Shown here: positions 1 through 5,542 of the stretch, piece after piece
Layout: every line of letters begins with the position of its first letter
How positions within the stretch are numbered: position 1 is the stretch's first letter
Source: Roseburia sp. CAG:303
GTDB lineage: Bacteria > Bacillota > Clostridia > Lachnospirales > Lachnospiraceae
Assembly: GCA_000437755.1 (NCBI GenBank)
Contig: FR900133.1
Location: 3,517 to 9,461, forward strand
DNA: 5,945 nt
Direction: 5' to 3'
The notes under the pieces: model-generated
Database searches by the model: none
What the model saw: the letters and a program-made list of their open reading frames with translations, nothing else
What the model was told of the DNA's origin: nothing
Program-made: the position numbers and the translations under genes

Positions 1-17
1 TATAATTTTTCTGCTGT

Positions 18-59
18 AAAGAAAACCGGCACCCTCTGAGAACACAAAGGATGCCGGCT
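18..59 (-). terminator. Rho-independent terminator of the candidate small RNA
   Basis: On the minus strand CCGGCATCCT (57-48) pairs with AGGGTGCCGG (35-26) as an uninterrupted 10-bp stem if one U-G wobble is allowed, around a 12-nt loop. It is followed by UUUUCUUU (25-18). Read on the plus strand, the same stem has a C-A mismatch and no T tract follows, so the orientation is minus. No minus-strand protein gene lies upstream of it, which is the main reason to propose an RNA gene. Confidence 0.75.
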
Positions 60-169
60 GAGATAAAGTAATACCTCGCGGGGGAGCCACGAGGTATTGA
101 GGGGAGTATAAATAATTAATAAGGGGTTATAACATAAAAAGAAACATTTGAAGGGTTATTTCTTTTTAC
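18..169 (-). ncRNA. candidate small regulatory RNA, about 150 nt
   Basis: No open reading frame of note covers this stretch, but the minus strand has every part of a stand-alone small-RNA gene. A sigma-A-type promoter lies just upstream (176-204), and the transcript would start near 169. The RNA would then begin almost directly with a 10-bp A/U hairpin (arms 159-168 and 135-144) whose 14-nt loop contains ACCC. A single-stranded stretch (99-134) follows with two runs of CCCC, then a perfect 9-bp hairpin (arms 90-98 and 70-78) with an 11-nt loop carrying CCCCC, and finally a terminator hairpin. Unpaired C-rich loops that can pair with Shine-Dalgarno sequences are a known property of Firmicute regulatory RNAs such as RsaE/RoxS. 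By analogy this could be a trans-acting translational repressor, which is inference. I do not recognise the family, and transcription is not shown by sequence alone. Confidence 0.5.
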
Positions 170-175
170 ATAAGT

Positions 176-204
176 ATTCTAATACATAATGTCGAAAATT
201 GCAA
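176..204 (-). promoter_or_regulatory. sigma-A-type promoter for the candidate small RNA
   Basis: Read on the minus strand, TTGCAA (204-199) and TAGAAT (181-176) are separated by exactly 17 bases. The -10 element matches five of six consensus positions and the -35 four of six. The predicted start near 169 coincides with the base of the first hairpin. The GH43 promoter at 3810-3838 uses the same -35 hexamer and spacing. The AT-rich background makes chance matches possible. Confidence 0.5.
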
Positions 205-213
205 GTGTTTTTT

Positions 214-243
214 TTAATATTTTTTAATTTTTTTAGCATACTA
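214..243 (+). promoter_or_regulatory. possible sporulation (sigma-G-like) promoter of the small Asn/Ser-rich gene
   Basis: CATACTA at 237-243 is identical to the -10 consensus described for Bacillus sigma-G. TTAATA at 214-219, 17 bases upstream, matches five of six positions of its -35 (TGAATA). I see no good sigma-A promoter in this leader. The region is extremely AT-rich, so the -35 match carries little weight, and forespore expression is only a suggestion. Confidence 0.25.
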
Positions 244-302
244 CTATTTGTAACCACTAATATCGTTATTTGCAGCATCATCTGCAGCATAGGAGGATAA
301 TT

Positions 303-482
303 ATGTCTAAAAATTCTACTAACTCTACCCAGAACACTTACAAAAACAGCTCTAAAAACTCTGCCCGGAACATTTCACAGAATTCTGCTTCCGACTGCAC
401 AAATTCTTCAAAGAACCGTGCTGATAACTCATACAACTCTTCTAAAAATTCTGCAGATAATGATGCTTCTGACTGCAGATAA
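303..482 (+). CDS. small Asn/Ser-rich repetitive protein, function unknown
   Basis: The product has 59 residues. The ATG at 303 is chosen because a perfect AGGAGG (291-296) sits six bases before it; an in-frame ATG at 270 has no such site and would add an unrelated leader. Asn (13) and Ser (16) make up about half the protein. Asn or Asp recurs every three to four residues along almost the whole length (N4, 7, 11, 15, 19, 23, 27, D31, N34, 38, 42, 45, 49, 53, D57). A degenerate repeat is visible: residues 13-32 and 44-58 both start with Tyr, contain NSSKNSA and end with ASDC, so the only two cysteines (C32, C58) are equivalent. There is no signal peptide or membrane segment. A small hairpin (TGCAG 271-275 with CTGCA 282-286) lies just before the ribosome-binding site. 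I cannot name a family. A structural or spore-associated role is possible but unproven, and no terminator with a T tract follows on this strand. Confidence 0.75.
   Translation: MSKNSTNSTQNTYKNSSKNSARNISQNSASDCTNSSKNRADNSYNSSKNSADNDASDCR
339..476 (+). repeat. degenerate coding repeat, two units
   Basis: Unit one (339-398) encodes residues 13-32 and unit two (432-476) residues 44-58 of the Asn/Ser-rich protein. Both read Tyr, then NSSKNSA, then ASDC at the end; unit two lacks about five residues. The DNA of the two copies has diverged more than the peptide, so this looks like an old internal duplication kept by selection on protein sequence. Confidence 0.5.
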
Positions 483-493
483 TATTTTATCCC

Positions 494-520
494 AAAAAGC
501 AGGCGGCAAATGCCGCCCGC
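494..520 (-). terminator. Rho-independent terminator of the GH43 / FAD dehydrogenase / small membrane protein unit
   Basis: On the minus strand GCGGGCGGCA (520-511) pairs with TGCCGCCTGC (508-499) over 10 bp with one G-U wobble, and UUUUU (498-494) follows. On the plus strand the wobble becomes an A-C mismatch and there is no T run, so it belongs to the minus-strand unit ending at 578. It lies only 12 bases past the stop codon of the convergent small gene. Confidence 0.8.
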
Positions 521-577
521 CTACATAGTCATGAAGCACAGCTTAGTCCGCACACCATCAGATGTTTCTTCTGTCTG

Positions 578-778
578 TTACCGGTTCTCTATGTATTTCC
601 AAATCCATGCGGCAATCGCTGCCACTACAAGCAAAGGAAGTGCTATCCGGAATAAAACCCATGCTACCTTTGCAACCATCGAAATTAACACAATAATCAG
701 TATAAGTGCTACCAGTATGCTGATAACCGCTTTCATTACCGTATTAAAATGCTCTAAATCAAAATCATCTTTTCTCAT
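578..778 (-). CDS. small two-helix membrane protein, unknown function
   Basis: The product has 66 residues. A charged N-terminus (residues 1-16, acidic, containing DDFDLEHF) is followed by two hydrophobic segments at about 17-36 and 45-60, linked by a short stretch with K37 and R44, and a charged C-terminal tail. This predicts a small integral membrane protein with both ends on the same side, probably the cytoplasm. GAGGTG (790-785) lies six bases before the ATG, a strong ribosome-binding site that supports this start. The gene begins 27 bases after the FAD dehydrogenase stop codon and is followed by the terminator at 494-520, so it is the last gene of the unit. I recognise no family. The overlapping plus-strand frame at 510-845 has no ribosome-binding site and is its shadow. 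Confidence 0.75.
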   Translation of the reverse strand: MRKDDFDLEHFNTVMKAVISILVALILIIVLISMVAKVAWVLFRIALPLLVVAAIAAWIWKYIENR

Positions 779-805
779 TTTTTACACCTCACTTTCTCCT
801 CTTAT

Positions 806-2179
806 TCAGGCCCTCTGCTTCCCTGCAATATGTCTTGCCACATAGACACCGCTTGCAGAAGCATGAGACAGGGAATGTGTTACTCCGCTGCAGTCCCCGA
901 TGACGAACAATCCTTCCCGGCTGGTTTCCAAATCATGATTGATTTCCACTTCCATATTATAGAATTTGACCTCAACACCATACAGCAGTGTATCATCATT
1001 CGCCGTTCCGGGAGCTATTTTATCCAATGCATAAATCATTTCTATAATTCCATCCAGAATTCGTTTCGGAATAACCAGACTCAAATCGCCCGGTGTTGCC
1101 GCCAGTGTCGGGGTAATAAATCCTTCTTCGATTCTCTGAACCGTACTTCTTCTTCCACGGACCAAATCTCCAAAACGCTGTACCATAACTCCTCCGCCCA
1201 GCATATTGGACAATCTGGCTATACTTTCACCATATTCGTTACTGTCTTTAAACGGCTCAGAAAAATGTTTCGATACAAGCAGTGCAAAATTCGTATTTTC
1301 CGTAAGCAGTTTCGGATCTGCATAACTATGTCCATTTACTGTAATGATTCCATTTGTATTCTCGTTCACCACTTCTCCACGCGGATTCATGCAGAATGTC
1401 CTCACCAGATCTTCAAATTTTTCCGTCCTGTATACAATTTTGCTTTCATATAATTCATCGGTCAGACGGGAAAATATTTCTGCCGGAAGTTCTACCCGGA
1501 CACCAATATCGACCCGATTTGATTTTGTTTCTATGTTCAAATCGCTGCAGACACTTTCCATCCATTTGCTTCCGCTTCGTCCCACGGAAATAATACATTG
1601 TCTGCCGAGATATTTTTCCTTTTCGGTAATAATCTCGTAGCCTTCATCCAGTGCCTGTACATGTACAGCCTTACAGTTAAATACAAATTCTACTTTATCT
1701 TTTAATTCTTCAAACAGATTATGAAGTACTACATAATTCACATCCGTTCCAAGATGACGTACCTGCGCATCCAGAAGGTGAAGCTTATTTTCCAGACATA
1801 ATTTCTTTAATTCCGTATCTGCGGTAGAATATAGCTTTGTTCCTTCGCCGCCATATGCCATATTAATTTCATCGACATATCGCATAAGGTCAATGGCTTC
1901 TTCTTTGCCGATGTATTCATACAATGTTCCGCCAAACTGATTTGTAATATTATATTTTCCATCCGAAAATGCACCAGCTCCGCCAAAGCCATTCATAATT
2001 GCACAGGTTTTGCAATTAATACAGCTCTTTACCTTCTTTCCATCGATCGGACATTTTCTCTTTTCCAGAGGATTTCCTTCCTCAAGCACTACGATTTTCA
2101 GTCCTTTATTTAATTTTATCAGTTCATATGCCGAATAAATTCCTCCCGGTCCTGCACCGATAATTACAACATCATACAT
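806..2179 (-). CDS. FAD-dependent dehydrogenase (COG2509-type NAD(P)/FAD oxidoreductase)
   Basis: The product has 457 residues and is probably soluble and cytoplasmic. The N-terminus is a Rossmann dinucleotide-binding fold: GAGPGG at 8-13 with an acidic end to the second strand (E33-E34), as expected for the FAD ribose contact. Next come C43 in a CPIDG motif and a C53-x2-C56-x2-C59 cluster, followed directly by GFGGAGAFSDGK (64-75), a combination I associate with the COG2509 uncharacterised FAD-dependent dehydrogenases. Further landmarks are VGRSGS (199-204), RVDIGVRVE (222-230), CMNPRGEVV (263-271) and the C-terminal FAD-binding strand GLFVIGDCSG (423-432). Substrate and physiological partner are unknown for the family as far as I know. 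The cysteine cluster might bind a metal or Fe-S centre, or be redox-active (inference). AGAGGA (2194-2189) lies nine bases before the ATG. The gap to the upstream GH43 gene is 26 bases, so co-transcription is likely. Confidence 0.88.
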   Translation of the reverse strand: MYDVVIIGAGPGGIYSAYELIKLNKGLKIVVLEEGNPLEKRKCPIDGKKVKSCINCKTCAIMNGFGGAGAFSDGKYNITNQFGGTLYEYIGKEEAIDLMRYVDEINMAYGGEGTKLYSTADTELKKLCLENKLHLLDAQVRHLGTDVNYVVLHNLFEELKDKVEFVFNCKAVHVQALDEGYEIITEKEKYLGRQCIISVGRSGSKWMESVCSDLNIETKSNRVDIGVRVELPAEIFSRLTDELYESKIVYRTEKFEDLVRTFCMNPRGEVVNENTNGIITVNGHSYADPKLLTENTNFALLVSKHFSEPFKDSNEYGESIARLSNMLGGGVMVQRFGDLVRGRRSTVQRIEEGFITPTLAATPGDLSLVIPKRILDGIIEMIYALDKIAPGTANDDTLLYGVEVKFYNMEVEINHDLETSREGLFVIGDCSGVTHSLSHASASGVYVARHIAGKQRA

Positions 2180-2205
2180 TGTTTCAATTCCTCTTTTCCT
2201 GTCTG

Positions 2206-3765
2206 TTATTCTTCTTTTGTTTCAGCTTCCAGATAAAACGTACATTTATCTGCCTTTGAACCATCCGTTAATTTCAATACTTTTCCGGATACATAGGTAA
2301 TATACATTCCAGGAGCGGATATGCTCTCAAACGAAACACCTTCTCCAGCAAGTCCCTTTACTGTTTTAAATGTCTGTGCATCTGTCATTGTTCCGTTAAA
2401 ATTCTGTGACAGCTTCAACAGTTTATTTACTGCCGTAATATATAATCCTGGCTTATTGTAAGATTCTATAGATACATATGATTTTTTTGACGAATCTGCC
2501 TTTCCCGGTCTTATAATCCATCTCTGATCGCTTTCCTGACTACTTAAATTCATTCCAAGTGGCAGATTCACATATGGATAATTACTATCCAGGGACGAAT
2601 TCACAAACATTGCATGGGAAAGCATCTGTCCATCTTTATTTTTTATCATGGTATATTTTGCATTAAGTCCGGCTGCATTTTCCTGTAATGCATCCACAAT
2701 ACCATTTTCCCTGATATTAAGTTCCTGTACAGATACTGCACGCCGGTATCCGCTCCCACCATCCAGAGAACCATTATGATATATAAAATATGTTTTTCCC
2801 TTAAAGTCAATAACTGCCATATGGTTTGTATTAGATGTTGCTGTCGGCTGCATAATCACACCACCAAATTTCCACTCTCCATAAAGCAAATCGTCTGTTG
2901 TCGCATATGCCATCTGTTCTCTCCATCCATACGCATAAAACAGATAATAATCACCATAATAATTGCCCTGTTCATCCTGTCTGCGATAAATCCATGGAGC
3001 TTCCGTATATTCTTCCGGTACCTCCTTTTCCAGTATATCTGTACCAAATGTAATTTTTCCATCGCCATCAAGATCTTTCACAGAAATCATATCATCATTT
3101 AATTCACATATATAATTTTTTCCATTTCCCCAACAAAGATATCTATGTTCCTCGCCCTGTTCATCCGCTTCAATCCAAACCGTCGGATCAATATCATTCC
3201 ATGTCGAGCTCTCATTCGGTGTATCTGTTCCCCGTACAAGAGGATGACCGATATCTGTAAATCCACTTACCGGATTATCTGACACAGCAACTCCTATGGA
3301 TTGTTTTCCCTCTGATGTGCTGTCCCAGGAGCAGAAGTAAAAATAATACATATCTTTTCCTTCTGAAAAATTATAATGCTTTATGGTCTGACCCGCCCAT
3401 GCAGAATTCTTGTCAGCCCAGCTGATATCTTTGCAGGATAAAATTGTTCCCTCATATTTCCAGTTTTCCATATCATTTGATGAATAGCACATCCATTCCG
3501 GAATTACATAGGAATCCCCTGTAGATGTATCATGTCCTGTATACAGATAAACCGTGTCACCATCCACCAATGCTGCCGGATCTCCTCCGTATATCCGGTT
3601 TCCAGCAGCATCAAATCCTGTCACCGGGTTTCCTTTGCTGCTTGCCTCAACTGAAATTTCTTCTTTTTCCTCTGTCTTATGCTTCCCGGTCAGATTATTT
3701 TCACATGATGTTAATACAGTAACCATTCCAGCTGTCATAAGACACATATACACTTTCTTTTGCAT
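2206..3765 (-). CDS. GH43 glycoside hydrolase lipoprotein with C-terminal AbfB-like (CBM42) domain
   Basis: The product has 519 residues. A lysine-led signal peptide ends in the lipobox LTSC (18-21), so C21 should be lipidated and the enzyme anchored outside the membrane; a polar linker follows (about 22-44). Residues about 45-360 form a five-bladed propeller of glycoside hydrolase family 43. The three expected acids are visible: D62 in GGDPAALVDG (general base), D193 in NDIDPTVW (pKa modulator) and E255 in YTEAPWIY (general acid), plus a conserved-type His in NTNHMAV (H315). Residues about 365-515 resemble the arabinose-binding AbfB trefoil, with repeated motifs VSIESYNKPGLYIT (431-444) and VSFESISAPGMYIT (477-490). 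The likely activity is alpha-L-arabinofuranosidase or beta-xylosidase on arabinoxylan or arabinan; sequence alone does not separate these. DLDGDGKITFGTD (231-243) resembles a calcium-binding loop inside the catalytic domain. The ribosome-binding site is weak (AGGTTGAG just upstream), so the start rests on the signal peptide. No sugar transporter or regulator is adjacent. Confidence 0.9.
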   Translation of the reverse strand: MQKKVYMCLMTAGMVTVLTSCENNLTGKHKTEEKEEISVEASSKGNPVTGFDAAGNRIYGGDPAALVDGDTVYLYTGHDTSTGDSYVIPEWMCYSSNDMENWKYEGTILSCKDISWADKNSAWAGQTIKHYNFSEGKDMYYFYFCSWDSTSEGKQSIGVAVSDNPVSGFTDIGHPLVRGTDTPNESSTWNDIDPTVWIEADEQGEEHRYLCWGNGKNYICELNDDMISVKDLDGDGKITFGTDILEKEVPEEYTEAPWIYRRQDEQGNYYGDYYLFYAYGWREQMAYATTDDLLYGEWKFGGVIMQPTATSNTNHMAVIDFKGKTYFIYHNGSLDGGSGYRRAVSVQELNIRENGIVDALQENAAGLNAKYTMIKNKDGQMLSHAMFVNSSLDSNYPYVNLPLGMNLSSQESDQRWIIRPGKADSSKKSYVSIESYNKPGLYITAVNKLLKLSQNFNGTMTDAQTFKTVKGLAGEGVSFESISAPGMYITYVSGKVLKLTDGSKADKCTFYLEAETKEE

Positions 3766-3809
3766 AATTGCTCAACCTAAACCTTCCTCATATGCCTTAC
3801 TACTTTTAC

Positions 3810-3838
3810 ATTTTACCAATTATTCCGCATAATTGCAA
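3810..3838 (-). promoter_or_regulatory. sigma-A-type promoter of the GH43 operon
   Basis: Read on the minus strand, TTGCAA (3838-3833) and TAAAAT (3815-3810) are exactly 17 bases apart. The predicted start near 3803 leaves a leader of about 37 bases before the GH43 ATG. It lies downstream of the tRNA terminator, so the operon should not depend on tRNA read-through. Confidence 0.55.
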
Positions 3839-3854
3839 GTTAATCACTGTATTT

Positions 3855-3865
3855 CAATAATATTG
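3855..3865. promoter_or_regulatory. short palindrome upstream of the GH43 promoter, possible operator
   Basis: CAATA-A-TATTG is a perfect 5+1+5 inverted repeat centred about 57 bases upstream of the predicted GH43 start, a typical activator position. It is short and AT-rich and therefore weakly supported. No regulator gene is nearby. Confidence 0.2.
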
Positions 3866-3892
3866 GTTATGTTTAATGAACCGTTATTGTAC

Positions 3893-3923
3893 AAAAAAAG
3901 GACTGGCAACTTCCAGTCCTTTT
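3893..3923 (-). terminator. Rho-independent terminator of tRNA-Arg
   Basis: On the minus strand AAAAGGACTGG (3923-3913) pairs perfectly with CCAGTCCTTTT (3906-3896) across a six-base loop, running into a seven-base U tract (3899-3893). It starts three bases after the tRNA discriminator base and ends the single-tRNA transcript before the GH43 promoter. Confidence 0.9.
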
Positions 3924-3925
3924 AG

Positions 3926-3999
3926 CGTGCGTGAGAAGATTCGAACTCCCGACACCTTGGTCCGTAGCCAAGTGCTCTATCCAGCTGAGCTACACACAC
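3926..3999 (-). tRNA. tRNA-Arg (anticodon ACG)
   Basis: A complete 74-nt cloverleaf. The acceptor GTGTGTG pairs with CACGCAC (one T-G wobble), followed by T8-A9. The D arm is GCTC/GAGC with a loop containing GG. The anticodon stem CTTGG/CCAAG closes the loop CTACGGA, whose anticodon ACG (plus-strand 3965-3963) reads CGN arginine codons after the usual A34-to-inosine editing. The variable loop is five bases. The T arm GGGAG/CTTCT carries two G-U pairs and the loop TTCGAAT. The discriminator is G and CCA is not encoded, so it must be added enzymatically. It stands alone between its own promoter and terminator. Confidence 0.97.
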
Positions 4000-4020
4000 A
4001 TTGTTCTTAACAACGATGTT

Positions 4021-4049
4021 ATTCTACTCTTATTTTTAATTTTTGTCAA
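4021..4049 (-). promoter_or_regulatory. promoter of tRNA-Arg
   Basis: On the minus strand a perfect TTGACA (4049-4044) is 17 bases from TAGAAT (4026-4021, five of six). The predicted start near 4014 is about 15 bases before the mature tRNA 5' end. This is the strongest promoter in the window, as expected for a stable RNA gene, and it points away from the MATE promoter. Confidence 0.8.
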
Positions 4050-4077
4050 GTACTTTTTTAACTTTTTTATTTTTTTC

Positions 4078-4106
4078 TTGCTTTCTTATTCTTTATCGCA
4101 TATAAT
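4078..4106 (+). promoter_or_regulatory. promoter of the MATE transporter gene
   Basis: A perfect TATAAT (4101-4106) lies 17 bases after TTGCTT (4078-4083), which matches the -35 consensus at only its first three bases. Transcription would start near 4113, giving a leader of about 50 bases that is very AT-rich with no visible attenuator. Confidence 0.5.
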
Positions 4107-4164
4107 CTTCTTTATTGTTTCTTTATTTAATTAAATCAAAGGAAAAGAAAGGACTACTATTTCT

Positions 4165-5496
4165 ATGGATAACAAACAATTTTACAAAAGTGTATTTTTT
4201 TTGGTTCTTCCTATGGCATTGCAAAATCTGATTAACGTGGGAATTTCTTCCACAGATGTTATCATGCTTGGGCGAATCGGCGAAAAAACACTTTCCGGTG
4301 CATCTCTGGGCAGCCAGGTATTTTTTATTTTGAGCTTATTTCTCTTTGGCATTACTTCCGGCGGTGCAGTGCTTATCGCTCAGTATTGGGGAAAAGGTGA
4401 TCTTCCTACCATTCAGAAAATATTTGGAATTGAAATGAAATATGCTTTGCTTGTCAGCTTTGCTTTTATGACCGCTACCTTTGCATTTGCAAATCCGATT
4501 ATGCATATTTTCACAAATGATCCTGAGGTTGCCGCCGAAGGGGTCTCTTACCTGCATATCGTATGCTTCTCCTATGTATTATCTGCCATTACAATGGTAT
4601 ATCTGAATACAATGCGAAGCATGGAGCACGTTGTTATTGCAACCCTTGTTTACTTGTGTTCCCTGATTACAAATATTGCTGCAAATTATATTTTTATATT
4701 TACACCTCTAAATATGGGAATCCGAGGTGCTGCCTGGGGAACTCTGATTGCACGTACTGTGGAATTACTTATTGTAATACTTTATGACAAAAAATATAAC
4801 CCCACCTGCCAATTCCACTTTTCTTATTTCCGGCTGCATGATAAGCTAATATCCAAAGACTTTTCGCGATATTCGCTTCCTGTAATTGCCAATGAAGTTG
4901 CCTGGGGACTTGGTACTTCCTGTATTTCAGCAATTATAGGGCATCTGGGAAGTGCAGCCACGGCAGCCAATTCCGTAACGCAGGTTACAAGACAGCTGGC
5001 TATGGTCGTAACCTTTGGTATTGCAAATGCTACCGCCATTATGATCGGAAAAACCATTGGTGAAGACAATCAGGAACGAGCCAGACAATATGGCCAGAAA
5101 TTCCTTAAACTTGCTATTATAACCGGTTGCATCGGTTCAGTGATTGTCCTGATTATCCGGCCTTTGTCCATACATTTTATGGTTCTTACGCCGCTTGCCA
5201 GTGAATATCTCTCAAAAATGATGCTTGTCATGAGCTATTTCGTTATCGGCCAGGCAATTAATACAGTTCTCGTTGTTGGAGTTTTCCGTGCCGGCGGCGA
5301 TACCCGTTTCGGACTGTTTTTAGATACTTCGTTTATGTGGGGAATTTCCATTTTGCTTGGCTTCATTGCTGCGTTTGCCTTAAAACTGCCAGTAATCATC
5401 GTATATATAATTCTGTTAAGTGATGAAATTTTAAAAATTCCTGTTTGTATTTACCGCTACCAATCTCTGAAATGGCTCAAAAACATTACGAAATAG
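4165..5496 (+). CDS. MATE-family multidrug efflux transporter
   Basis: The product has 443 residues, the usual length of a 12-helix MATE exporter, and is hydrophobic throughout. MATE proteins export drugs or other organic cations across the cytoplasmic membrane using a Na+ or H+ gradient; the substrate here cannot be inferred. Landmarks: an N-terminal helix with LPMALQNLINVGISSTDVIM (15-34), then LGRIGEKTLSGASLG (35-49), GGAVLIAQYWGKGD (66-79), the second-half counterpart IGKTIGEDNQERARQYG (294-310), and FRAGGDTRFGLFLD (374-387). The two halves show the pseudo-symmetry expected of MATE. The start is supported by AAAGGA (4148-4153), though the 11-base spacing to ATG is slightly long. The gene is monocistronic: divergent from tRNA-Arg, with its own promoter and a terminator directly after the stop codon. 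No adjacent regulator gene is seen. Confidence 0.93.
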   Translation: MDNKQFYKSVFFLVLPMALQNLINVGISSTDVIMLGRIGEKTLSGASLGSQVFFILSLFLFGITSGGAVLIAQYWGKGDLPTIQKIFGIEMKYALLVSFAFMTATFAFANPIMHIFTNDPEVAAEGVSYLHIVCFSYVLSAITMVYLNTMRSMEHVVIATLVYLCSLITNIAANYIFIFTPLNMGIRGAAWGTLIARTVELLIVILYDKKYNPTCQFHFSYFRLHDKLISKDFSRYSLPVIANEVAWGLGTSCISAIIGHLGSAATAANSVTQVTRQLAMVVTFGIANATAIMIGKTIGEDNQERARQYGQKFLKLAIITGCIGSVIVLIIRPLSIHFMVLTPLASEYLSKMMLVMSYFVIGQAINTVLVVGVFRAGGDTRFGLFLDTSFMWGISILLGFIAAFALKLPVIIVYIILLSDEILKIPVCIYRYQSLKWLKNITK

Positions 5497-5542
5497 TTTA
5501 AAAATGGACAATTCCTGACATTGGGAAATGTCCATTTTTAAA
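5497..5542. terminator. bidirectional terminator shared by the MATE and HD-domain genes
   Basis: The 14-base arm TTTAAAAATGGACA (5497-5510) is perfectly complementary to 5529-5542. The 18-base loop has a further TTCC/GGAA pairing at its top. The A and T runs at the stem base give a U tract in either direction. It starts at the base after the MATE stop codon and contains the stop codon of the convergent HD gene (5538-5540). Confidence 0.85.

Noticed and set aside
26..98. Hairpins read as plus-strand terminators of a gene to the left
   Set aside because: On the plus strand the first stem has a mismatch and neither hairpin is followed by a T run. The minus orientation fits better.
270..302. Earlier in-frame ATG for the Asn/Ser-rich gene
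   Set aside because: It has no ribosome-binding site, while a perfect AGGAGG is correctly placed for the ATG at 303, and the extra residues do not fit the Asn periodicity.
510..845. Plus-strand open frame of 111 codons
   Set aside because: It lies antisense to the small membrane protein and the end of the FAD gene, overlaps the minus-strand terminator and has no ribosome-binding site. The minus frame has clear membrane helices and a strong site.
830..1640. Plus-strand open frames (830-1453, 1344-1640, 1354-1593)
   Set aside because: They are antisense to the well-supported FAD dehydrogenase, lack ribosome-binding sites and resemble no protein family.
2776..3832. Frames inside or opposite the GH43 gene (2776-3102 +, 2856-3071 -, 3525-3722 +, 3554-3832 +)
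   Set aside because: The GH43 frame carries catalytic motifs across all of this region, so these are shadows.
3926..3999. tRNA-Arg as a mobile-element attachment site
   Set aside because: I found no second copy of a tRNA segment and no integrase in the window. Both flanks look like ordinary chromosomal genes.
3931..4134. Plus-strand open frame of 67 codons
   Set aside because: It begins inside the antisense of tRNA-Arg and runs through the AT-rich promoter region.
4336..5069. Frames overlapping the MATE gene (4336-4557 -, 4563-4787 +, 4824-5069 -)
   Set aside because: The MATE frame is continuous with family motifs throughout. The other frames lack start signals.
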